From NCBI RefSeq assembly GCF_002127545.1, contig NZ_MUBK01000012.1, positions 1 through 64,000 of the forward strand: 64,000 nucleotides of DNA, written 5' to 3'. Positions 25,969 through 33,651 of this stretch are shown piece by piece (within the stretch, counting starts at the first letter, position 1; each line of letters opens with the position of its first letter). The stretch comes from Xenorhabdus beddingii (GTDB lineage Bacteria; Pseudomonadota; Gammaproteobacteria; Enterobacterales; Enterobacteriaceae). A model generated the notes under the pieces. That model was not told where the DNA came from. It searched no databases and worked only from the letters and a program-made list of their open reading frames with translations. The position numbers were made by a program, and so were the translations under genes.

Positions 25969-27177
25969 ATGAATAAAGCCGCCTATTTCGAACATATCAG
26001 GGCACAATTAACCGGATTTACCCTGCAAAGTGAACGCGATATTACCGTCACCCGTCTGGGGCTGTCCATCACGTTGTTTTTCAAACAAGGTTACACCCGT
26101 GAAAAGAAAGAACGCATTCTGGTCTGTTATCGCCGTTTTCGGGAAATGTACGGTGACAAATTAAGATTCCATTCTCATGAATTCAAGGGTATGAAAAAAT
26201 ATTCAGCCGAAAATATTGCAAAAGTAGAACAGTTAATTTTGAAAGCGGATAACGGGCCATTCGTTGGCAATAAGATATGCGGGTGGTATGTCAGTGATGC
26301 GAAAAATGCGGGTGAAGCACCTCAGTATATTATGCGTTATCTTGATACGTCGGAAGTAGATAGTAATAACGCAAATTCTTATTTATGTTTGGTATTACCG
26401 TGGGATATGCTGGCAACAGACTCAGGGCAAACTGAATTTAATGAATGGCTGGCATTTCTTTGCGAACAACTTAATCCTGATCATGGGGAATGTGGGTACA
26501 CACTGGTATTACCCTTTGACTATGAGATATATATGCCCCACGAGTATCAGCTTGCTATCCGTTATCCAGCGATGCAGGTCAACTCTAATGTTTTTATAGA
26601 CGCGATGTATTTTTCTAACGCCATACGTAGTATTAACTGGATTACATTACTATCAACACGATTGATTAAGCGATTAGGGGGGGAACAATGGGTGAGAAAA
26701 AAATTGTCGTCCTACCCTGATATTGTCATTACAGAATATAATAATGGACTCATTATTCGTGCTGGCGAATACCCTGATTTAACCCCATTGCCTGCCAGTG
26801 GTCCAGAAAGCTATTTTGCCATTAATGAACTCATTCGTCCTATTCGTTATACCTTAAAAGATGAAGGATACTCTTTACATACTTACGGTGCCGGCCATTT
26901 TACCGGTAAAACCAGTGCCCTGTGGTACGCCCGTTATGACCGTGGCCCGTTGCAGGTTGATCCTTTAATGGCCGGTGAACCCGCCAGAGTGGATGGCTAT
27001 TGGACCACGAAAGGACGCGAAGGATTGGAAAATATCATTCTGCAAGGGGATATTGCCCCTGATGTTGAGGGTAATACCCCCGGAACAACCGTATGGCGTT
27101 TGGTTCGTCAGATCGAGCACGATGACATGAAAGATTTGAACGAACTGGAGGCATGGCAGAATGCGGGCAACCATTGA
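25969..27177 (+). CDS. DUF3396-type type VI immunity protein
   Basis: 402 residues from the ATG at 25969, preceded by AAGGAAAA; the in-frame sequence back to 25891 overlaps the effector and is rejected. The chain FHSHEFKGMKKYSAENIAK, YLCLVLPWDMLA and FIDAMYFSNAIRSINWITLL matches the DUF3396 family found beside type VI nuclease effectors. No signal peptide, as expected for protection against a cytoplasmic nuclease. It starts 14 bp after the effector and overlaps PAAR by 17 bp, so all are one operon. Confidence 0.75.
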   Translation: MNKAAYFEHIRAQLTGFTLQSERDITVTRLGLSITLFFKQGYTREKKERILVCYRRFREMYGDKLRFHSHEFKGMKKYSAENIAKVEQLILKADNGPFVGNKICGWYVSDAKNAGEAPQYIMRYLDTSEVDSNNANSYLCLVLPWDMLATDSGQTEFNEWLAFLCEQLNPDHGECGYTLVLPFDYEIYMPHEYQLAIRYPAMQVNSNVFIDAMYFSNAIRSINWITLLSTRLIKRLGGEQWVRKKLSSYPDIVITEYNNGLIIRAGEYPDLTPLPASGPESYFAINELIRPIRYTLKDEGYSLHTYGAGHFTGKTSALWYARYDRGPLQVDPLMAGEPARVDGYWTTKGREGLENIILQGDIAPDVEGNTPGTTVWRLVRQIEHDDMKDLNELEAWQNAGNH

Positions 27178-27430
27178 GGGGAAAAAAATCATCCTGAAAG
27201 GGGATACCACGAACACCAACGGCACTGTGCTGACGGGGTCAGGGTTAACCAAACAGGGGGAACCCATTGCCTGTGTGGGTGACAGTGTGTTTTGCCCGGC
27301 CTGTAAAAGTACGGGAACGATTGCCGAAGGTTCATCATTGACAATGATCCAGGATAAGCCGGTTGCGCTGGAAGGTCACAAGGTCGATTGTGGATGTTCG
27401 TCTGGATGCATGCTTGTTGCTACTGAGTAA
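27161..27430 (+). CDS. PAAR-domain spike-tip protein
   Basis: 89 residues. GTVLTGSGLTKQGEPIACVG, FCPACKSTGTIAEGSS and the terminal VDCGCSSGCMLVAT fit a stand-alone PAAR domain that caps the VgrG trimer; cysteines and histidine supply the metal site. It overlaps the immunity gene, so it is translated from within that operon. In many systems PAAR is fused to the toxin or precedes it; here it comes after the immunity gene. Confidence 0.85.
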   Translation: MRATIEGKKIILKGDTTNTNGTVLTGSGLTKQGEPIACVGDSVFCPACKSTGTIAEGSSLTMIQDKPVALEGHKVDCGCSSGCMLVATE

Positions 27431-27518
27431 TAAGACGATTTCAGGAAAGCCAGAATAATCCTGGCTTTCTTTATGTCATTAATTTAGCGGTTCGCATTTA
27501 CCTAAAAGGAAAAAACGC

Positions 27519-29054
27519 ATGGCTGAACCCCAATTTTTATTTGGAAGTATCCCGTTATCTCGTGCAGCATTTGATCGCTGGCTTAAGTCAGTTCCTCCTT
27601 CAGCCAATGATTGGCATGACTGGTCAGATGCCACGTTTTGGGAAAATAGCGACCAGCAGACAGTAGCACAAGCCTTAGTTCCTTATTTCACCGCTGAAGT
27701 GGATATGCAACGCTGCATGTTGATCCACGATAAAACAGAAAACATGTTACGTTGCGCTTTGTGGTTATACGCTCAGGAGATGCAAGATGATTTAATGCAA
27801 TTATTGGCGCTAATACGTAGCGTAACCCCTTTTATGGCAAAAAATAAGCAAGCAATAGTTTGGCATGGTGAGAACATTAGTGGCACGTTAACGTTGTCCA
27901 AAGAAAAAACAAATTGGAGCGATGAGTGCGGAGAACTCATGATCCCTGACTGGGCTGAAGATTGGCTCTATAGTTTAGAAGATACCAGCGATGAGAATAT
28001 CCAGAAATGGTTCGATACTAAACTACTTAATAAAATTAAACGTAAGAATAATTATTACTTACGCAATGCAACACCACAAAATCTTATCCATATAGAAAAT
28101 ACTGAGTATTTTTCTGATGGCTCTAATGTTGTCGACTATGAAGGAAATCCTTTACCGAATGCTAATCCACTGACTTTTAAGCGTCTTTGTCATAATTGGC
28201 AGTGGAATTTTTATACCGATGGGGCTGGGGTCTGGATCGAACATACTCTTTTCAGACACTCTAGGTATCAAATTGCCAATGGGTTGCGACCGGAGCAAAT
28301 TCACGTCTGGAGTGGCGGTTATGATGAGGAATTTTTGATACAAGCGGGTGATGATTTATGGTTTTTTGTTCGCGGCGAAAAAGATTTTGAATTGAAGTCT
28401 CAACGGGTAGATTCTGCGACTTTTCAGGAAATCAATTATTCCGGCTATATTGATAAAAATGCCTATTATGCCTGGGATTCAGGAAATAAAGGTTTAATAA
28501 AAATAGAAGGTATTAATCTATCAGATGTTATTAAATTTAATGATAGCTTTAATCTTGCTGGGAACAACGTATTGTATTGGAAGGGAATACTTCCTAATGC
28601 AGATGCAAAAAGCTTCCATAAATTCAGTTCGTCATTGTATTGTGATGATAACCATGTTTGGTATGGAGGCTCTCTATTAGAAGGCTGTGACCCTAAAAGT
28701 TTGGTTCTCTTATCTGAAAGATACGATTTTGTAAAAGATGCTAATCATGTTTTTATACTAGGAAAAATAATTCCTGATGCCGACACCAAAACAGTAGAAC
28801 TCCTTAATATAACTACCCAATTTTATTGGAAAGATAAAAACCATATCTGGTATTGGGATAGAAAATTAGCGTCACTGACCCTATTGGGCGATAAAATATC
28901 TCTATATCCTGACAGTTGCTATTGTCGGGTCGGTAATCGTATTTGGTGTCAGGAAAAGGAACTCATGGATGTGGATGTAGAATCTTTTGTTATCATTGAT
29001 GACAGCAAAGCGCGTGATAAATATGGTTCATTTGAATACAGTGCAAGGGTATGA
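27519..29054 (+). CDS. DKNYY-repeat protein in type VI cargo module
   Basis: 511 residues. The second half is built from repeats such as DKNAYYAWDSG, DDNHVWYGGSLLEG, DANHVFILGKIIPDAD and DKNHIWYWDRKL, the DKNYY family pattern (D-x-N-x-V/Y-Y/W, often followed by a hydrophobic strand and DA/DP). The N-terminal 220 residues are not recognised and have no signal peptide. DKNYY proteins are often found near secreted toxins and have no fixed biochemical role. Position after PAAR, with its own AAAAGGA site 88 bp on, suggests a second immunity or accessory protein. Confidence 0.65.
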   Translation: MAEPQFLFGSIPLSRAAFDRWLKSVPPSANDWHDWSDATFWENSDQQTVAQALVPYFTAEVDMQRCMLIHDKTENMLRCALWLYAQEMQDDLMQLLALIRSVTPFMAKNKQAIVWHGENISGTLTLSKEKTNWSDECGELMIPDWAEDWLYSLEDTSDENIQKWFDTKLLNKIKRKNNYYLRNATPQNLIHIENTEYFSDGSNVVDYEGNPLPNANPLTFKRLCHNWQWNFYTDGAGVWIEHTLFRHSRYQIANGLRPEQIHVWSGGYDEEFLIQAGDDLWFFVRGEKDFELKSQRVDSATFQEINYSGYIDKNAYYAWDSGNKGLIKIEGINLSDVIKFNDSFNLAGNNVLYWKGILPNADAKSFHKFSSSLYCDDNHVWYGGSLLEGCDPKSLVLLSERYDFVKDANHVFILGKIIPDADTKTVELLNITTQFYWKDKNHIWYWDRKLASLTLLGDKISLYPDSCYCRVGNRIWCQEKELMDVDVESFVIIDDSKARDKYGSFEYSARV

Positions 29055-29087
29055 AGTATTGAAAGCGGGGTCTTACGGTTAACAAGA

Positions 29088-29110
29088 GACCTCGCTTCGG
29101 CGGGGTTTTA
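29088..29110 (+). terminator. Terminator ending the type VI cargo module
   Basis: CCTCGC, a TTCG loop, GCGGGG and TTTTA, identical over 22 bp to the terminator at 19988. It lies 34 bp after the DKNYY gene stop. Confidence 0.85.
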
Positions 29111-29155
29111 TTATGCTGAATATCAAGCTGGTGGCAAAGTCGAAGAAGCAGTCTG

Positions 29156-29182
29156 GATTACCCAGTGTGTCACTGGGTAATC
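29156..29182. repeat. Perfect inverted repeat between cargo module and hslJ
   Basis: GATTACCCAGTG (29156-29167), a TGT loop and the exact complement (29171-29182). It lacks a T tract. It lies between convergent genes. Confidence 0.6.
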
Positions 29183-29261
29183 GGAATATCATGTGAGGTG
29201 AAAAATTCAAGGCAGGGAAAATGGGATACCAAACTGAGCCAGTGTTATATCCGATGAGAGA

Positions 29262-29693
29262 TTAGTTAAGATCCCGCAGAATATAAACCAACGTGTTTCT
29301 GCCGTTCACCAATGTAAGTTGCTTGCCTTTTAAGCTAACTTTTGCGCCTTGAGTCAGCATTTCATTGATCACCTGATCCCATTGGTTAAGTTTTTCATTA
29401 ATACAGTATATCTGGCTATTGTTCAAAATTTTTACTGTCAGAACGCTGTTCTTTAACTTACTGACTCCCCTAAAGCTATTGCACATGGCACCTGAAATGT
29501 CCATTTTTTCATCAAAGGTAATAGAAAGTTTGCTGTCTTCTTTATTTGCAACTTCCTCACTATTAACACTGACCAAAGCAAAATGATGATTTTTTAAATC
29601 CCTGACGGTGACATTCCCCGTGGCGCTAACCCCCGAAGATTGACATGCTGTGAGTAGCAGGGTGGCGACCACTAACGGAATCGCTTTTTTCAT
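29262..29693 (-). CDS. hslJ: Heat-inducible lipoprotein HslJ (META domain)
   Basis: 143 residues. The signal peptide ends in a lipobox (LLLTAC, Cys17), so it is outer-membrane associated. The META-domain core is visible in HFALVSVNSEEV, LSITFDEKMDISGAMCNSFRG and KGKQLTLV. HslJ is linked to heat shock and novobiocin tolerance in E. coli. It lies 24 bp downstream of ldhA on the same strand, the E. coli order. Confidence 0.88.
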   Translation of the reverse strand: MKKAIPLVVATLLLTACQSSGVSATGNVTVRDLKNHHFALVSVNSEEVANKEDSKLSITFDEKMDISGAMCNSFRGVSKLKNSVLTVKILNNSQIYCINEKLNQWDQVINEMLTQGAKVSLKGKQLTLVNGRNTLVYILRDLN

Positions 29694-29717
29694 TTTATCT
29701 CCTGATGTTTGTTGAGA

Positions 29718-30713
29718 TTACCCAACAATATTCGGGCAAGCCTCTCCGGAAGTTAATTGCTGGATATTTTGTAATGTCGTTTCACTGATGCTAGTCAACG
29801 CTTCTTCTGTCAAAAATGCCTGATGACCTGTGAACAGCACATTATGGCAGGAAGACAAACGGCGGAAAATATCATCTTGGATAACGTCGTTTGATTTATC
29901 TTCAAAGAATAAATCGCGTTCGTTTTCGTAAACATCCATACCCAATGCGCCAATTTTTTGTTGTTTCAACGCGTTAATGGCGGCAATGGAATCAATTAAA
30001 GCGCCCCGGCTAGTATTAATGATCATTACGCCATCTTTCATTTTGTTGAATGCAGTCTCATCCAGTAAATGATGATTTTCTGGTGTCATGGGGCAGTGCA
30101 GGGAAATGACATCAGATTCAGCGTACAAAGTATCTAAATCCACATATTTCACCCCCATACTCAGGGCTTCTGGATTTGGGTAAGGATCATGTGCTAATAA
30201 ATGCATACCAAAACCTTTCAGGATCCTCAGCGTCGCCAGCCCAATTTTTCCCGTACCGATAATCCCGGCGGTACGTTTATACATATTGAAACCCGTCAGA
30301 CCTTCAAGGGAAAAATTGGCCTCTCTGGTGCGTTGATAAGCACGATGAATACGCCGATTCAGGCACAGCATTAACCCAACGGTATGTTCCGCAACGGATT
30401 CAGGTGAATACGCCGGTACGCGCACAATTTGAATGCCCAGTTGCTTGGCGGTATCCAGATCGACATTGTTGAATCCGGCACAACGCAATGCCAGGACTTT
30501 GATGTTCATCCCCGCCAGTTCCTGTAGAACTTCACGCCCACCATCATCATTGACAAAAATACAGACTGCGTCTGCACCAATGGCGTTTTTGGCTGTTTGT
30601 GGACTCAGGGGGAAATCAAAAAACTCGATATGATAGTCAAGGCCAAGTTTTTGGTTGAGCATTTCAAAATGTTTACGGTCATACTGCTTTGTACTGTAAA
30701 CAACTAATTTCAT
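29718..30713 (-). CDS. ldhA: Fermentative D-lactate dehydrogenase LdhA
   Basis: 331 residues (E. coli 329). The NAD fold is GIIGTGKIGLATLRILKGFG. The catalytic Arg, Glu and His of the D-2-hydroxyacid family lie in NTSRGALID, ENERDLFFED and FTGHQAFLTEEA. It reduces pyruvate to D-lactate in anaerobic growth. GGAG sits 8 bases before the ATG at 30713, so the ORF's upstream ATG at 30758 is rejected. Confidence 0.96.
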   Translation of the reverse strand: MKLVVYSTKQYDRKHFEMLNQKLGLDYHIEFFDFPLSPQTAKNAIGADAVCIFVNDDGGREVLQELAGMNIKVLALRCAGFNNVDLDTAKQLGIQIVRVPAYSPESVAEHTVGLMLCLNRRIHRAYQRTREANFSLEGLTGFNMYKRTAGIIGTGKIGLATLRILKGFGMHLLAHDPYPNPEALSMGVKYVDLDTLYAESDVISLHCPMTPENHHLLDETAFNKMKDGVMIINTSRGALIDSIAAINALKQQKIGALGMDVYENERDLFFEDKSNDVIQDDIFRRLSSCHNVLFTGHQAFLTEEALTSISETTLQNIQQLTSGEACPNIVG

Positions 30714-31002
30714 AACAATATCTCCGCCATACAGTAACTGTAGAATCATTCGAGCCATTCATTGAGTTCACTTTGCTGCAAAATTGCTTGCAATAATGAT
30801 ATCTTGTGAAAGTGCTAAGCGTTTTTTATCGCTATACCCGAATAAGTCGCTGATAAACTATTTTATCGTAATCGCATGTATAATAAATCGGCTCAGAGCC
30901 TGATATGAGACTATCATAACAGGAAGTTGATTTCAGGTTGAAAAGAAGATTTGTCGGAAATTCGACGTAAACTCAGTTTATTATAGAGATATTGTTAACA
31001 TT

Positions 31003-31182
31003 ATGAAACATAATAGAAATGAGGTGGGACGCTGGCGAATGATACGCCAAAATGTCCGCCGTCGCCGCCGTTGGTTGGAAGATCAGTCGCGCCGCAATTT
31101 TCGCATTTATAAATTGCATAAAACAGGTTCCTGCAAGCACCGCAGGTCGCTTTTGTTCATCCAAAATATCGAATGGCTTTAG
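31003..31182 (+). CDS. yciY: Small basic protein YciY
   Basis: 59 residues starting MKHNRNEVGRWRMIRQNVRR and rich in arginine. It parallels E. coli YciY, which begins MKRSRTEVGRWRMQRQ and has WLEGQSRRNMRI where this has WLEDQSRRNFRI. Function unknown. Its position upstream of tonB supports the assignment; E. coli cls, kch and yciI are not present around it. Confidence 0.85.
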   Translation: MKHNRNEVGRWRMIRQNVRRRRRWLEDQSRRNFRIYKLHKTGSCKHRRSLLFIQNIEWL

Positions 31183-31199
31183 TATTCAGTGCAGCATGA

Positions 31200-31261
31200 T
31201 ATATCCCCAATGGATTTCAAGATGTCGCCGACAAAGCGGCAACTTGAAAGACGAAAGGTAC
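31200..31261. repeat. Short ERIC-like repeat upstream of tonB
   Basis: TATATCCCCAATGGATTTCAAG to GCGGCAACTTGAAAGACGAA and AGGTACAG has the end sequences of the Xenorhabdus/Photorhabdus palindromic family without the full core. Confidence 0.45.
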
Positions 31262-31282
31262 AGATGTTTTTGAATCATTATT

Positions 31283-31301
31283 GAATATGATAGTCATTTG
31301 C
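31283..31301. promoter_or_regulatory. Putative Fur box of tonB
   Basis: GAATATGATAGTCATTTGC agrees with the 19-bp Fur consensus GATAATGATAATCATTATC at 14 positions. It lies 35 bp before the tonB start, where iron-dependent repression is expected. Confidence 0.65.
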
Positions 31302-31335
31302 ATTTAAACTAATGGTTATCTGAAAACTGACTATC

Positions 31336-32061
31336 ATGCTGCGAAGTAAGAATTCTCTTATGCGTTGGATACATTGGCCGATACTACTTTCTGTTTGTTT
31401 ACATATTTCTATTGCTGCGGCGCTTTTTCAGGCTATCAAGCCTGAAAAGCGGCTGGAAGCGGCTCCCATGTCTGTTGCCATGATCCAGCTGGCTGCTGAA
31501 GAGACTCCCGTCTCTGAGCCTGCCATGCTCGAATCTGCCCCTGAACCGCCGGCACCAGAGCCTGAACCAGAACCTATTGCGAAAATCGCTTTGCCTAAAC
31601 CTGAAAAAAAACCGGAAGTGAAGAAGCGGGAAGAGAAAAAGATTGTTAAAAAAGAGTCTAAGCCAATAGAGAAAAAGACAGAAAAAGTTTCAGAGCAACC
31701 GCTGAAACCTGTTTCTGATCAGGACACTCAGGTGGCGAAGAATTTGGATGCTCAAAACACCACGGATGCTGCCATCAGCGATCAAGCTAAAGTACAAAGT
31801 GGGCCAAGGGCATTGAGCAGGCCAAAACCTGTATATCCATCGAGAGCGCAGCAGTTGGGTACAGAAGGGGCAGTCAAAGTCAAATTTGATATTGATGAAG
31901 ATGGCCGTGTCAGAAACATCGAAATTCTGGCTGCAACTCCCAGAAATATCTTTGAACGTGAAGTGAAAAACATCATGAGAAAATGGCGTTATGAAAAAAT
32001 ACCGGCTTCTGGATATGTGACGACTATCGAGTTTAGAATGACCGGGATTACGCAATCTTAA
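31336..32061 (+). CDS. tonB: Energy-transducing protein TonB
   Basis: 241 residues. One N-terminal membrane helix (WPILLSVCLHISIAAALF) is followed by a Pro/Glu-Pro/Lys-rich periplasmic spacer (PEPPAPEPEPEPIAK, KPEKKPEVKKREEKK) and the C-terminal domain (SGPRALSRPKPVYPSRAQQL, FEREVKNIMRKWRYE). With ExbB-ExbD it passes proton-motive energy to outer-membrane siderophore and B12 receptors. The ATG at 31360 is an alternative start. It is convergent with yciA. Confidence 0.96.
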   Translation: MLRSKNSLMRWIHWPILLSVCLHISIAAALFQAIKPEKRLEAAPMSVAMIQLAAEETPVSEPAMLESAPEPPAPEPEPEPIAKIALPKPEKKPEVKKREEKKIVKKESKPIEKKTEKVSEQPLKPVSDQDTQVAKNLDAQNTTDAAISDQAKVQSGPRALSRPKPVYPSRAQQLGTEGAVKVKFDIDEDGRVRNIEILAATPRNIFEREVKNIMRKWRYEKIPASGYVTTIEFRMTGITQS

Positions 32062-32304
32062 TCGTTCGAAATATTTCCTACCCAGGGTGGAGGAGCAATA
32101 AATGCTCCTTCATGTTCAATAAAGCTAAACATATTTAAGTACCTTGAGTTTATTCAATACTCTATTTGAGAGGGAATTATCTTACGGTCCAAAATAGTGT
32201 GAAAAAAGTATTTAACCTGGCTATCATATATCCTGGTGGTAGAGTAACAATAAAAGCATACTGAATATGATATCTTTCAATTTATTAACTTTCACCAAAT
32301 AAAG

Positions 32305-32331
32305 AGGAGCGGATCTGTTGATCTCGCTCCT
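32305..32331. terminator. Bidirectional terminator between tonB and yciA
   Basis: AGGAGCG-GATC, TGTT, GATC-T-CGCTCCT forms an 11-bp stem with one bulge, followed by TTTAATT. It lies between convergent genes. The rest of the 316-bp gap shows nothing definite. Confidence 0.65.
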
Positions 32332-32377
32332 TTAATTCATGAGTTATTTTTTATAAACCGTTACTCTTTATAAACCG

Positions 32378-32812
32378 TTACTCTGAATCACTGCCCTCCA
32401 ATTTGAAGTGCCTTTTATCTTCAGGTAAAGCGCGAGAACAATTATTTTCATCAACGGCGACATAAGTGAAAACCGCATCTGTTGCACGATAACGTTGCCC
32501 GACAGGTTCGGAAGCTACTTTTTTCACCCAAACTTCAATATGAATTGTGATTGATGAATTTCCCGTTTTGAGACAACGGGCATAACAGCATACGACGTCA
32601 CCTACCGCAACCGGTTTTAGAAAACTGATGCCATTCACGCTAACAGTGACTACGCGCCCCAGCGCAATCTCTTTTGCCAGAATTGCGCCGCCAATATCCA
32701 TTTGAGACATCAGCCAGCCACCGAAAATATCCCCATTAGCATTGGTATCAGCGGGCATGGCCAGTGTACGGAGAACCAATTCTCCGTTTGGTAAGCATTG
32801 TTGTTGTGTCAT
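32378..32812 (-). CDS. yciA: Acyl-CoA thioesterase YciA
   Basis: 144 residues, hot-dog fold. LVLRTLAMPADTNANGDIFG and GWLMSQMDIGGAILA carry the conserved Asn/Asp and Gly-rich helix of the acyl-CoA thioesterase family. It hydrolyses a broad range of acyl-CoAs in the cytoplasm. It is in the conserved yciA-yciB order. Confidence 0.95.
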   Translation of the reverse strand: MTQQQCLPNGELVLRTLAMPADTNANGDIFGGWLMSQMDIGGAILAKEIALGRVVTVSVNGISFLKPVAVGDVVCCYARCLKTGNSSITIHIEVWVKKVASEPVGQRYRATDAVFTYVAVDENNCSRALPEDKRHFKLEGSDSE

Positions 32813-32889
32813 TAGAAAACTTGCTTTATTTGGTGAATATAACCATACCTGCCGCTGAATCGGCAGGTATCCATATGAAGGTCATTACG

Positions 32890-33426
32890 TTATTTTTGTT
32901 CGCGAGGCAGATGACGGTAGATATATACCACACTCAATACAGTAAAAACCAGTGTCAAAGCTGTTAACCCGAACACTTTAAAGTTTACCCAAACATCCTG
33001 GGAGAGCCAGAAAGCGACATAAATATTTGCCAGTGCACAGGCCATGAAGAAGATGGCCCAAGCCATGTTCAGTTTGTTCCAGACGAAATCAGGTAATTCT
33101 AACTCCTTACCTAACATTTTCTGAATCAGTGGTTTTTTCACGAACCATTGGCTGATAAGCAGAACCAGGGCAAAAATGGCATAAATGACCGTCACTTTCC
33201 ATTTAATGAATAAATCGCTGTGGAAGGCGAGTGTCAGTGTGCCGAAGACCGCCACCATGACAAAGGTGATTAAGGATGATTTTTCGACTTTGCGATAAAG
33301 CAGATAAGTAATGACAACGGCTAGTCCTGTAGCCGCGATCAAGGCACCAGAAGCATAAAAAATGTCATACATCTTGTAGACGATGAAAAAAACGACTAAT
33401 GGCAAAAAGTCTAACAGTTGTTTCAT
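32890..33426 (-). CDS. yciB: Inner-membrane protein YciB (intracellular septation protein A family)
   Basis: 178 residues from [20 protein letters not shown], which aligns with the E. coli start; the 23 codons upstream (to 33495) are not conserved. Five membrane segments are visible, plus [17 protein letters not shown] and [20 protein letters not shown]. The family affects cell envelope synthesis and division. In E. coli yciC is adjacent; here a SulP gene separates them. Confidence 0.94.
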   Translation of the reverse strand: MKQLLDFLPLVVFFIVYKMYDIFYASGALIAATGLAVVITYLLYRKVEKSSLITFVMVAVFGTLTLAFHSDLFIKWKVTVIYAIFALVLLISQWFVKKPLIQKMLGKELELPDFVWNKLNMAWAIFFMACALANIYVAFWLSQDVWVNFKVFGLTALTLVFTVLSVVYIYRHLPREQK

Positions 33427-33651
33427 AAATTGGACCCATTGTGATGCCAATGATGGCATGTTCTTGAATTTGTGCCAGAGTGTATCAGATCTCAATGAAA
33501 TGGTTTATTTATCAGACCAAAAACCTGTTTTATCCATTTTGGGTAATTTTATCACAATGAATAAAAAATGGGGCGGCTGTGAGGAGCTTGTGAGTTTTCA
33601 TTTAACATCGCATTATAATGCGCAACATTTTCACGAGAGGACATAACGGTC

